A stretch of 5,639 nt of DNA from Syntrophorhabdaceae bacterium PtaU1.Bin034 (GTDB lineage Bacteria; Desulfobacterota_G; Syntrophorhabdia; Syntrophorhabdales; WCHB1-27): contig MVRP01000237.1 of assembly GCA_002067405.1 (NCBI GenBank), forward strand, positions 1-5,639, in the 5' to 3' direction. Below, piece after piece: positions 1 through 5,639 of the stretch. Under the pieces are notes generated by a model. That model saw nothing but the letters and a program-made list of their open reading frames with translations. It made no database searches and was not told the DNA's origin. Numbering within the stretch: position 1 is the first letter of the stretch; the number at the start of each line of letters is the position of its first letter. A program made the position numbers and the translations under genes.

Positions 1-85
1 GTTCGGTCAGGTCTATTCGTTATTCTGCTCCTTTCGGCCGTTCCTTCCCCGGATGGTGGCATTTCCGGGTAGGCTCTGCCCGTCG

Positions 86-121
86 TTCCGGTCGGGGCAC
101 CCGCTTGCGGGTCGCTCGGAA
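86..121. repeat. GC-rich interrupted inverted repeat (potential nested hairpin)
   Basis: TTCCG at 86-90 is complementary to CGGAA at 117-121. Inside it, the palindrome ACCCGCTTGCGGGT at 99-112 can form a five-pair stem with a CTTG tetraloop. The result would be an outer stem, an asymmetric internal loop and a tight inner hairpin. No T-run follows, so it is not a standard intrinsic terminator in the plus direction. It might be a leader RNA structure, a REP-like palindromic element or the remnant of an upstream gene end. Pairing is seen directly; any function is inference. Confidence 0.4.
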
Positions 122-142
122 TCCAGGCCGTCTCGCTTGTTG

Positions 143-174
143 CTCAACTTCTCAACTTCTTATCTTCTCATCTT
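143..174. repeat. Four tandem pyrimidine-rich octamers before nuoE
   Basis: Four contiguous eight-base units are visible: CTCAACTT, CTCAACTT, CTTATCTT and CTCATCTT. The first two are identical and the other two differ from them at two and one positions. The array is followed by CCGC and TTTAAG (179-184), which leads into the nuoE ribosome binding site. A reduced version lies ahead of nuoG at 2009-2033. The array is non-coding if nuoE starts at 194. It could arise by replication slippage or belong to a repeat family dispersed in the genome; its role is unknown. Confidence 0.65.
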
Positions 175-181
175 CCGCTTT

Positions 182-187
182 AAGGGG
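182..187 (+). promoter_or_regulatory. Ribosome binding site fixing the nuoE TTG start
   Basis: AAGGGG lies six bases upstream of the TTG at 194-196, a normal Shine-Dalgarno distance. It is the main reason to prefer the TTG over the in-frame ATG at 53, together with the fact that conserved NuoE sequence begins right after the TTG. The nuoF site (AAAAGGGG at 668-675) has the same core and similar spacing, which supports the choice. Confidence 0.65.
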
Positions 188-193
188 TGTCTC

Positions 194-658
194 TTGCTGA
201 CTGACGAGGAAAGAAGCGAGATAGAGGTTGAGCTGAGCCATTATCCATACCGCCGGGCCGCGTGTGTGGAAGCCCTCAAGGTGGTGCAGAAGTACCGTGG
301 CTGGGTGGCAGATGAGCAGATTGCGGATCTTTCGGCACTCCTTGGCATGACGGTTGACGAGCTTGACGGAGTCGCCACTTTCTACCCCTTCATCTTTCGC
401 AGGCCGGCCGGTCGCCATGTCATTTACCTCTGCGACAGCGTGAGCTGCTGGGTGATGGGGTATGAGGAGCTGTTTGCAACCCTGAAGGAACGCCTCGGGA
501 TATCCCTGGGCGGGACAACCGGGGACGGCCGTTTTACGCTGCTGCCGGTCTCGTGCATTGGAGAATGCAATCACGCGCCGGCCATTATAATCGACGACGA
601 TGTTTACGGGGACCTGGAGCCCGGGCAGATAGAATCCATCCTGAGCCGCTATATCTAA
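194..658 (+). CDS. nuoE: NADH-quinone oxidoreductase subunit E (NuoE)
   Basis: This is the 24-kDa-type thioredoxin-like subunit of complex I, a cytoplasmic peripheral-arm protein that binds the [2Fe-2S] centre N1a and packs against NuoF. The chosen product is 154 residues, slightly shorter than the roughly 166 of E. coli. The N-terminal helical part (about residues 5-65) contains EALKVVQKYRGWV and GVATFYPFIFR, both typical of the family. The ferredoxin-like half carries the four cluster ligands as C80-x4-C85 and C121-x3-C125, with the family's GDGRFTLLP stretch just before C121. The start is set at TTG 194, with AAGGGG six bases upstream. An in-frame ATG at 53 would add 47 residues of low-complexity, arginine- and serine-rich sequence read through the leader repeats, unlike any NuoE I know. 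It is the first gene of the visible cluster, 22 bases before nuoF. Identity is very secure; the start is less so. Confidence 0.95.
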   Translation: MLTDEERSEIEVELSHYPYRRAACVEALKVVQKYRGWVADEQIADLSALLGMTVDELDGVATFYPFIFRRPAGRHVIYLCDSVSCWVMGYEELFATLKERLGISLGGTTGDGRFTLLPVSCIGECNHAPAIIIDDDVYGDLEPGQIESILSRYI

Positions 659-667
659 AGATCGAAC

Positions 668-675
668 AAAAGGGG
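668..675 (+). promoter_or_regulatory. Ribosome binding site fixing the nuoF GTG start
   Basis: AAAAGGGG ends five bases before the GTG at 681. This supports GTG over the in-frame ATG codons at 702 and 705, which would place this purine tract much too far upstream. Confidence 0.65.
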
Positions 676-680
676 CGCCC

Positions 681-1976
681 GTGGAGAAGCCGCTTACCAG
701 CATGATGAGAAGTGACGGAAAACCGTTGAGCATAAAGGAGTATGAAGAAAAGGGAGGCTATCAGGCCCTTCGGAAAGCGCTTGAAACTATGACCCCGGCA
801 GAGGTCCAGGAGGCGGTGAAGGCGTCAGGGCTCAGGGGGCGGGGAGGGGCAGGTTTTCCCGCGGGGCTGAAGTGGAGTGTGGTGCCCATGGGTGACAAGG
901 CCCCTCATCCGAAGTTCCTGATCTCGAACTCCGATGAAATGGAGCCGGGCGCCTTCAAGGACAGGGTGCTTTTGGAGCGGAACCCCCACCAGATGATAGA
1001 AGGGATGATCATAAGCGCCTACGCGATAGAGGCTGACATGGCTTACGTCTTTCTGAGGTGGGCATACGGAGGGTCCGGGCGCGCGATCAGCCGGGCGATA
1101 GATGAGGCCTACGCGGCCGGTTACCTGGGAAAGGGCATCGCCGGGTCGAAATATAGTCTCGAAATGCGGCTGCACACAAGCGCAGGCAGGTATATATGCG
1201 GGGAAGAAACGGCGTTGCTGAACGCCCTGGAGGGGAGGCGCGGCGTACCGCGGGCAAAGCCGCCTTATCCGCAGACAAACGGGCTCTGGGGAATGCCCAC
1301 GGTCGTGAACAATGCGGAGACTCTCTCGAATATCCCCCACATCATCAGGAACGGGGCGGATTGGTTCAAAAGCTTGAGCCGTAGCGAGGACGGGGGGACC
1401 AAGATCTATACGGTGAGCGGCAGGGTAAAGAAGCCTGGATTCTGGGAACTCCCCATGGGCACGCCCCTCGGCGAGATACTCGAAGAGCATGCGGGAGGCA
1501 TGGCCGAAGGGTACAAAATGCGGGCAGTGATCCCCGGAGGCGGCTCAACGGAATTTGTGTTACCCGATCATTTTGACACCCCCATGGATTACGGATCGAT
1601 GGAGAAAAAGGCGGCAAGCCGCCTCGGAACGGGCACCGTTATTGTGCTCGATGACAAGACCTGCCCGATAGGCATGGTTCATAGTCTGGAAAAGTTCTTT
1701 GCCCGGGAATCCTGCGGCTGGTGTACGCCGTGCAGGGACGGGCTGCCCTGGATTACGAACATACTCGGTGCAATAGAAGACGGCAGGGGGCGGCCCGAGG
1801 ACCTGGACCTGTTGCAGGAGCACACGTGGTTCCTGAAGATGCATCACACCTATTGCGCTTTGGCGCCCGGAGCCATGGAGCCTCTCCAGGCGGCCCTCAA
1901 GTTCTTCAGAGAAGATTTCGAGCGGCACATCGAGGAGAAACGATGTCCTTATGTAAAGGCAGGGACAAACGGTTGA
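681..1976 (+). CDS. nuoF: NADH-quinone oxidoreductase subunit F (NuoF), NADH- and FMN-binding
   Basis: This is the 51-kDa-type subunit that oxidises NADH at FMN and passes electrons to the [4Fe-4S] centre N3, in the cytoplasmic tip of complex I. At 431 residues it is close to the roughly 445 of E. coli. The FMN/NADH Rossmann-like domain shows GLRGRGGAGFPAGLKW (residues 50-65), the nucleotide-site motif with N83, D85 and E86 in DEMEPGAFKDR, and YICGEETALLNALEGRR (171-187). A TVVNNAETLSNIP segment follows (207-219), then an SLBB-like region (about 240-330). N3 is bound by C345, C348 and C351 in ESCGWCTPCRDG and by C392 in HTYCALAPGA. The DEMEPG form is that of E. coli NuoF; many other NuoF and hydrogenase flavoproteins have DEGEPG. 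Full agreement along the E. coli NuoF pattern, with nuoE and nuoG beside it, argues against a HoxF or HydB hydrogenase subunit. Translation probably starts at GTG 681. Confidence 0.97.
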   Translation: MEKPLTSMMRSDGKPLSIKEYEEKGGYQALRKALETMTPAEVQEAVKASGLRGRGGAGFPAGLKWSVVPMGDKAPHPKFLISNSDEMEPGAFKDRVLLERNPHQMIEGMIISAYAIEADMAYVFLRWAYGGSGRAISRAIDEAYAAGYLGKGIAGSKYSLEMRLHTSAGRYICGEETALLNALEGRRGVPRAKPPYPQTNGLWGMPTVVNNAETLSNIPHIIRNGADWFKSLSRSEDGGTKIYTVSGRVKKPGFWELPMGTPLGEILEEHAGGMAEGYKMRAVIPGGGSTEFVLPDHFDTPMDYGSMEKKAASRLGTGTVIVLDDKTCPIGMVHSLEKFFARESCGWCTPCRDGLPWITNILGAIEDGRGRPEDLDLLQEHTWFLKMHHTYCALAPGAMEPLQAALKFFREDFERHIEEKRCPYVKAGTNG

Positions 1977-2038
1977 GAGGGAAACAGACAGTTGCGCAGG
2001 CGGCCTTATTCAACTTACTCAACTGCGTTTAAGCACAC
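1977..2038. other. 62-base nuoF-nuoG spacer without a visible Shine-Dalgarno site
   Basis: This is the longest gap between genes in the visible cluster. No purine-rich Shine-Dalgarno sequence lies at a useful distance from the nuoG ATG; the last bases read TTTAAGCACAC. Two short complementary pairs could fold the spacer: GTTGAG at 1972-1977 (overlapping the nuoF stop) with CTCAAC at 2018-2023, and CAGTTG at 1989-1994 with CAACTG at 2020-2025. They compete for the same downstream bases, so they could not form together. No gene or terminator is seen. Confidence 0.5.
2009..2033. repeat. Two octamer units plus TTTAAG before nuoG, related to the nuoE leader array
   Basis: TTCAACTT (2009-2016), one extra A, then CTCAACTG (2018-2025) match the CTCAACTT units at 143-158 with single-base changes. 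As in the leader, the block ends in a GC-containing step and TTTAAG (2028-2033) just before the next gene. The leader copy has two further units between these parts. The similarity is read directly; shared ancestry or function is inferred from a short match. Confidence 0.5.
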
Positions 2039-4753
2039 ATGGCTACCATTTACATAGATAAAAAACCGTACGAAGTGAAGGAAGGGGATAACCTCCTCCA
2101 TGCCTGTCTCGGGCTCGGCTTTGATCTGCCCTATTTCTGCTGGCATCCGGCACTTCACTCGGTCGGTGCCTGCAGGCAGTGCGCGATAAAACATTTCAGG
2201 GACGACCGGGATACAAAAGGCAGAATCGTAATGGCGTGCATGACGCCGGTCAAAGAGGGCATGCATATCTCGATTGACGACCCCGAGGCGCGAAAGTTCC
2301 GCGCAGGTGTCATTGAATGGCTGATGACGAATCATCCCCACGACTGCCCGGTCTGTGACGAAGGCGGCGAGTGCCACCTCCAGGACATGACGGTAATGAC
2401 CGGCCACTCCTACCGGCGGTTCCGATTCAGGAAAAGGACGCATCGCAACCAGGATTTGGGTCCTTTCGTGACCCACGAGATGAACAGGTGCATCGCATGC
2501 TACCGGTGCACCAGGTTCTATAACGATTATGCCAGGGGGCGGGATTTCGGCGTGTTCGCCTGCCACAACGACGTCTATTTCGGAAGGGCGGAAAGCGGCA
2601 CCCTGGAAAGCGAATTTGCGGGCAATCTGGTCGAAATCTGCCCGACCGGCGTATTCACCGATAAAACTCTTGTGCAGCACTACACGCGCAAATGGGACCT
2701 TCAGACCGCACCCTCCGTATGCGTTCACTGCAGCCTCGGGTGCAACACCATCCCCGGTGAGCGTTATGGATCCTTGAGGAGGATACGAAACCGGTATAAC
2801 GGCCGGGTAAACGGCTATTTTCTCTGCGACAGGGGGCGCTACGGTTATGAGTTCGTGAATAGCGACAGGAGGATCCATGAGCCGAGAATGAGAAAAGACA
2901 GGTCTTCGGGGCTCGAATCGGCCAAAAGAGAAGATGTGGTGGAGCATCTGTCGGATCTTCTCGCTTCTTCGCGGGGAATCATCGGCATCGGTTCTCCCCG
3001 CGCGTCCCTTGAGGCTAATTTTGCCTTGAGCACGCTCGTAGGGGCCGACCGGTTTTATTCGGGCGTTCCCCGGAAAGAGCAGGAGCTTGTCGTTGCGGCT
3101 ATCGACATCATCAAGGGCACGCCTGCCTCGATCCCCTCGCTCGCCCAGGTGGCGGTCTGCGATGCGGTGCTCGTTCTCGGAGAGGACATCTCAAACACGG
3201 CGCCTGTGCTGAGCCTTAACGTGCTCCAATCGGTCCGCCAAAAGCCCCTGGAGGCGGCGGGAGCGGCCGGGATTCCTTACTGGGACGACACGGCGGTGAG
3301 GGTTGCAACAGGCCAGCAGAGGGGGCCCTTGTTTGTGGTGACCACCGGGAACACGGGCCTCGACGGCCATGCGACGGAAGCGAGGCGGCTCACTCCATCG
3401 GACATCGCCCGTACAGGCTTCGCCATTGCGCACGAAATCGACCCGGATGCGCCGCCGGTGGAAGATTTGCGGCAAAGCACGCGGCTCCTTGTGGAAAAGA
3501 TTGTCCGGGACCTGAAGGAGGCAAAGCGGCCCCTTGTCATATCGGGTGTCAACTGCGGGAGCAAGGCGGTGCTTGAGGCTGCGTCCAACATCGCCGGGGC
3601 ATTGTCACGGACCGGCAGAGAGTCTTATCTCTGCCTCGTGATGCCCGAATGCAACAGCTTCGGGCTCGGTCTTATGCCCGCAAAACCCCTCGATGAAGCC
3701 CTCCATGTTGCGGCAGAGGGAAAGGCAGACCTCGCGATCATTCTCGAGAACGATCTTTACCGGCGGGCCGACCAGGTGGATGTGCATGAGTTCCTTCGCG
3801 CCGTGCGTACCGTCGTGGTCATGGATCACCTCTTTCATGCCACGTCCTTGTGGGCGGATATGCTGCTGCCTGCGACGACCTTCGCGGAATCGGAAGGGAC
3901 GCTGGTGAACAACGAGGGACGGGCACAGCGGTTCTTCCGGGTATTTCCGGGCAGGGGCGAGGTACAGGAAAGCTGGCGCTGGATGCGGGACATCATGAAG
4001 GAGGGAGGCCGCCCGGAGGTGAGACGGTGGCACAGCCTGGACCAGGTGAATGCGTCAATGGCGCGGTCTTTGCCCGTTTTTGAACCGGCAAGCCGGGCGG
4101 CGCCTTCGGCTGCGTTCAGGATCGCCGGTTTGAAGGTGGCGAGAGAGCATCAGCGCTACAGTGGAAGGACTGCAATGCATGCGGACAAGACCGTGCATGA
4201 GCCGAAACCGCTGGACGATATCGACTCGGCCCTCACGTTCTCCATGGAGGGTTTCGGAGGCGCGCCGCCCGCTCCGCTCATACCCCGCTTCTGGGCGCCC
4301 GGCTGGAATTCTGATCAATCGGTGAACAAGTTCCAGGCTGAGATCGGAGGCGCGCTTCATGGAGGCGATCCGGGTGAGAGACTGCTGGAGCCGTTACGGA
4401 CCGGGCAGTTGGGCTACTTCACGGGTATACCCGAGGCCTTCGCATCCCAAAACGGTCTGTTACTGATTGTGCCGTTCTACCATATTTTCGGTTCTGATGA
4501 ACTGAGTATGCTGGCCCCGGGGATCGCGGACAGGGCCCCCGAGCCGTACCTGGCGCTCTCACCGGCAGATATGGACAGGCTCAGGGTTAAGGACGGCGAT
4601 GTCGTGGGATTGCACGCGGAATCTCAAATCCACCGGTTTCGTGTAAAGTCGGCGCCCGATCTGCCGCCCCACGTCGGGGGCTTGCCGTACGGTCTTCCAC
4701 GGTGCCCGGTGCTTGCGCTTCCGGCCTGGGCAAAGGTTGACAGGACCCCATGA
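2039..4753 (+). CDS. nuoG: NADH-quinone oxidoreductase subunit G (NuoG), Fe-S relay
   Basis: This is the 75-kDa-type subunit carrying electrons through the peripheral arm of complex I. At 904 residues it is nearly the E. coli length (about 908). The N-terminal ferredoxin-like domain binds [2Fe-2S] N1b through C34, C45, C48 and C67. The next domain has the His/Cys cluster N5 (H99, C103, C106, C112), then N4 (C151, C154, C157, with C201 in EICPTGVF). The distal cluster N7, absent from mitochondria, is present with C228, C231, C235 and C263. From about residue 285 the protein has the molybdopterin-oxidoreductase fold, which in this family holds no molybdenum cofactor. The C-terminal part includes HRYSGRTAM (704-712 region) and ends in a MopB-type domain. 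A stop (TAA, 2030-2032) lies in frame just upstream, so ATG 2039 is the first possible start, and MATIYID is the expected family N-terminus. It lacks a clear Shine-Dalgarno site. Its stop overlaps nuoH. Confidence 0.97.
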   Translation: MATIYIDKKPYEVKEGDNLLHACLGLGFDLPYFCWHPALHSVGACRQCAIKHFRDDRDTKGRIVMACMTPVKEGMHISIDDPEARKFRAGVIEWLMTNHPHDCPVCDEGGECHLQDMTVMTGHSYRRFRFRKRTHRNQDLGPFVTHEMNRCIACYRCTRFYNDYARGRDFGVFACHNDVYFGRAESGTLESEFAGNLVEICPTGVFTDKTLVQHYTRKWDLQTAPSVCVHCSLGCNTIPGERYGSLRRIRNRYNGRVNGYFLCDRGRYGYEFVNSDRRIHEPRMRKDRSSGLESAKREDVVEHLSDLLASSRGIIGIGSPRASLEANFALSTLVGADRFYSGVPRKEQELVVAAIDIIKGTPASIPSLAQVAVCDAVLVLGEDISNTAPVLSLNVLQSVRQKPLEAAGAAGIPYWDDTAVRVATGQQRGPLFVVTTGNTGLDGHATEARRLTPSDIARTGFAIAHEIDPDAPPVEDLRQSTRLLVEKIVRDLKEAKRPLVISGVNCGSKAVLEAASNIAGALSRTGRESYLCLVMPECNSFGLGLMPAKPLDEALHVAAEGKADLAIILENDLYRRADQVDVHEFLRAVRTVVVMDHLFHATSLWADMLLPATTFAESEGTLVNNEGRAQRFFRVFPGRGEVQESWRWMRDIMKEGGRPEVRRWHSLDQVNASMARSLPVFEPASRAAPSAAFRIAGLKVAREHQRYSGRTAMHADKTVHEPKPLDDIDSALTFSMEGFGGAPPAPLIPRFWAPGWNSDQSVNKFQAEIGGALHGGDPGERLLEPLRTGQLGYFTGIPEAFASQNGLLLIVPFYHIFGSDELSMLAPGIADRAPEPYLALSPADMDRLRVKDGDVVGLHAESQIHRFRVKSAPDLPPHVGGLPYGLPRCPVLALPAWAKVDRTP

Positions 4754-5639
4754 GCGCTGCCGCGGTTTCCCTTGTGACGGTTGCTGCCGTACTGATCGGG
4801 ATGCTCTCCATCGCCGCCGGCCTCATCTGGCTGGAGCGGAGGCTGCTGGCACTCTGGCAGGACAGGTACGGACCGAACAGAGTGGGCCCGTTCGGACTGT
4901 TTCAGGTCCTTGCGGACATGATCAAGATTTTTTTCAAACAGGACTGGGTTCCGCCCTTCGCCGACAAGGTCGTATTCGTCATTGCCCCGGCCATCATCAT
5001 CGTTACGGTGCTCATGGCCTTCGCCGTCGTCCCGTTCGCACCCCGCGTCATGGTAGTGAACCTTAACGCAGGCCTGCTTTTCTTCCTTGCTTTTTCGTCC
5101 CTCGGCGTCTACAGCGTAGCGCTCGCAGGATGGTCGTCGGCAAACAAGTACGGACTCCTCGGCGGCATAAGGGGGGTGGCCCAGATGCTGAGTTACGAAG
5201 TCTTCATGGGTCTTTCTCTCATGGGCGTGGTGATGCTTGCCCGTTCCTTTAATCTGTCCGACATAGTCGAGGCGCAGAGCCGCATGTGGTTTGTCGTCCC
5301 CCAGTTCGTGGGGTTTGTGACGTTTCTCATGGCGGGGATCGCCGAGACCAGGCGCGTGCCCTTCGATCTTCCGGAGGCTGAGAGCGAGCTCGTTGCCGGG
5401 TATCACACGGAATACTCGTCGCTCAAATTCGGCATGTTCTATGTGGGCGAATACCTGGGCATTGCCCTCGTCTCCGCGTTCATTGCGACTCTTTTCTTCG
5501 GGGGGTGGAAGGGACCGCTGCTCCCCGGGATTGTCTGGTTCCTGATCAAGACCTTTGCCTTCGTCTTCCTGTTCGTCCTGCTCCGTGCAACGCTCCCGAG
5601 GCCGCGTTACGATCAGCTTATGGCAATCGCGTGGAAGGT
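4750..5639 (+). CDS. nuoH: NADH-quinone oxidoreductase subunit H (NuoH), 3' end cut by window
   Basis: This is the ND1-type membrane subunit at the junction of the peripheral and membrane arms of complex I, lining the quinone channel. The frame is open from ATG 4750 to the window end, giving 296 codons plus two bases; E. coli NuoH is about 325 residues, so roughly 30 are missing. Seven hydrophobic segments are visible (about residues 5-27, 74-95, 107-127, 140-163, 180-198, 235-251 and 257-280); the eighth expected helix lies beyond the edge. Family motifs are [20 protein letters not shown] (28-47), the loop [20 protein letters not shown] (199-218) with [15 protein letters not shown] after it, and [13 protein letters not shown] (279-291). 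The ATG shares bases with the nuoG TGA in an ATGA overlap, which suggests translational coupling; the upstream AGGA (4742-4745) is only a weak ribosome site. nuoI would be expected next. Confidence 0.96.
   Translation, partial: MSAAAVSLVTVAAVLIGMLSIAAGLIWLERRLLALWQDRYGPNRVGPFGLFQVLADMIKIFFKQDWVPPFADKVVFVIAPAIIIVTVLMAFAVVPFAPRVMVVNLNAGLLFFLAFSSLGVYSVALAGWSSANKYGLLGGIRGVAQMLSYEVFMGLSLMGVVMLARSFNLSDIVEAQSRMWFVVPQFVGFVTFLMAGIAETRRVPFDLPEAESELVAGYHTEYSSLKFGMFYVGEYLGIALVSAFIATLFFGGWKGPLLPGIVWFLIKTFAFVFLFVLLRATLPRPRYDQLMAIAWK

Larger units (their letters stand above)
1..193. other. Leader upstream of nuoE, no gene recognised
   Basis: No frame here gives a recognisable protein end. The only plus-strand frame that could be the tail of an upstream gene closes at a TAG at 70-72, after 23 codons that do not resemble the end of NuoD or NuoCD, the gene normally found before nuoE. 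The left half is GC-rich with small inverted repeats (for example CGGG at 66-69 against CCCG at 79-82, and the larger structure at 86-121). The right half switches to a T/C-rich tandem repeat and then the nuoE ribosome binding site. The composition change and lack of coding signal suggest an intergenic leader, possibly with the operon promoter, although no convincing -35/-10 pair is visible. Confidence 0.55.

Noticed and set aside
99..112. Hairpin as an intrinsic terminator of an upstream operon
   Set aside because: The stem is only about five pairs and no T-run follows on the plus strand.
137..166. Possible sigma-70 promoter, TTGTTG with 18 bases to TATCTT
   Set aside because: Both hexamers are poor matches and the -10 candidate is simply part of the octamer array, so it cannot be separated from chance.
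143..174. Tandem units as a CRISPR array
   Set aside because: Units are eight bases, contiguous and without spacers.
53..193. A 47-residue N-terminal extension of NuoE from the ATG at 53
   Set aside because: The extension is read through inverted repeats and tandem octamers, has no family similarity, and lacks a convincing ribosome site, while TTG 194 has one and begins just before the conserved sequence.
681..1976. NuoF as a hydrogenase or formate dehydrogenase flavoprotein subunit (HoxF, HydB, FdhB types)
   Set aside because: Length, DEMEPG motif, lack of extra N- or C-terminal ferredoxin domains, and the nuoE-F-G-H order all point to complex I.
2015..2947. Long minus-strand open frame opposite nuoG (310 codons)
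   Set aside because: It lies wholly against highly conserved nuoG codons, shows no recognisable domain, and such antisense frames are common in GC-rich genes.
2039..4753. NuoG as a catalytic formate dehydrogenase alpha subunit
   Set aside because: It has the molybdopterin-oxidoreductase fold but matches NuoG along its whole length, including the N7 cysteines and C-terminal region, and is followed by nuoH.
4624..5406. Minus-strand open frame opposite the nuoG end and nuoH (260 codons)
   Set aside because: The product is a His-, Glu- and Arg-rich shadow of hydrophobic NuoH codons with no family features.
1..5639. A previously undescribed system among the genes
   Set aside because: All four genes are standard complex I subunits with intact cofactor ligands; nothing unknown is encoded between them.

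Overview
The window holds part of a respiratory complex I (NADH:quinone oxidoreductase, NDH-1) operon, all on the plus strand. In order it carries nuoE, nuoF, nuoG and a nuoH that runs off the right edge. Together these are the complete NADH-oxidising arm (NuoE, NuoF, NuoG) and most of the first membrane subunit, which helps form the quinone site. Electrons would pass from NADH to FMN on NuoF, then along the Fe-S chain in NuoF and NuoG (with the off-path N1a centre in NuoE), towards the quinone site partly built by NuoH. All expected Fe-S ligands are present and no gene looks frameshifted or truncated apart from the window-edge cut in nuoH.

Layout: 1-193 is a leader with no recognisable gene. 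It contains a GC-rich interrupted inverted repeat (86-121) and four tandem pyrimidine-rich octamers (143-174). nuoE (194-658) most likely starts at a TTG with a good ribosome binding site. nuoF (681-1976) starts at a GTG 22 bases later, also with a good site. A 62-base spacer (1977-2038) then carries a shortened, diverged copy of the leader octamers and no visible Shine-Dalgarno sequence. nuoG (2039-4753) follows, and nuoH (4750-5639, cut) overlaps its stop by an ATGA junction.

Organism: from memory of the families, all four proteins resemble the Escherichia coli-type enzyme. The NuoG cysteines fall on the same residue numbers as I recall for E. coli, NuoG is 904 residues against about 908, and NuoF has the DEMEPG form of the NADH/FMN motif. 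The host is probably not an enterobacterium: ATA and AGG/AGA codons are common throughout, and the starts and spacers differ. A GC-rich Desulfobacterota-like (Geobacter- or syntroph-like) or similar environmental bacterium that carries a gammaproteobacterial-type nuo operon is my best guess, but the window alone cannot settle it.

I see no new biological system here. The coding content is ordinary and well conserved. The points worth a second look are non-coding: the related octamer-plus-TTTAAG blocks ahead of nuoE and nuoG, the structured leader, and the absence of the end of nuoCD (or nuoD) just upstream of nuoE.
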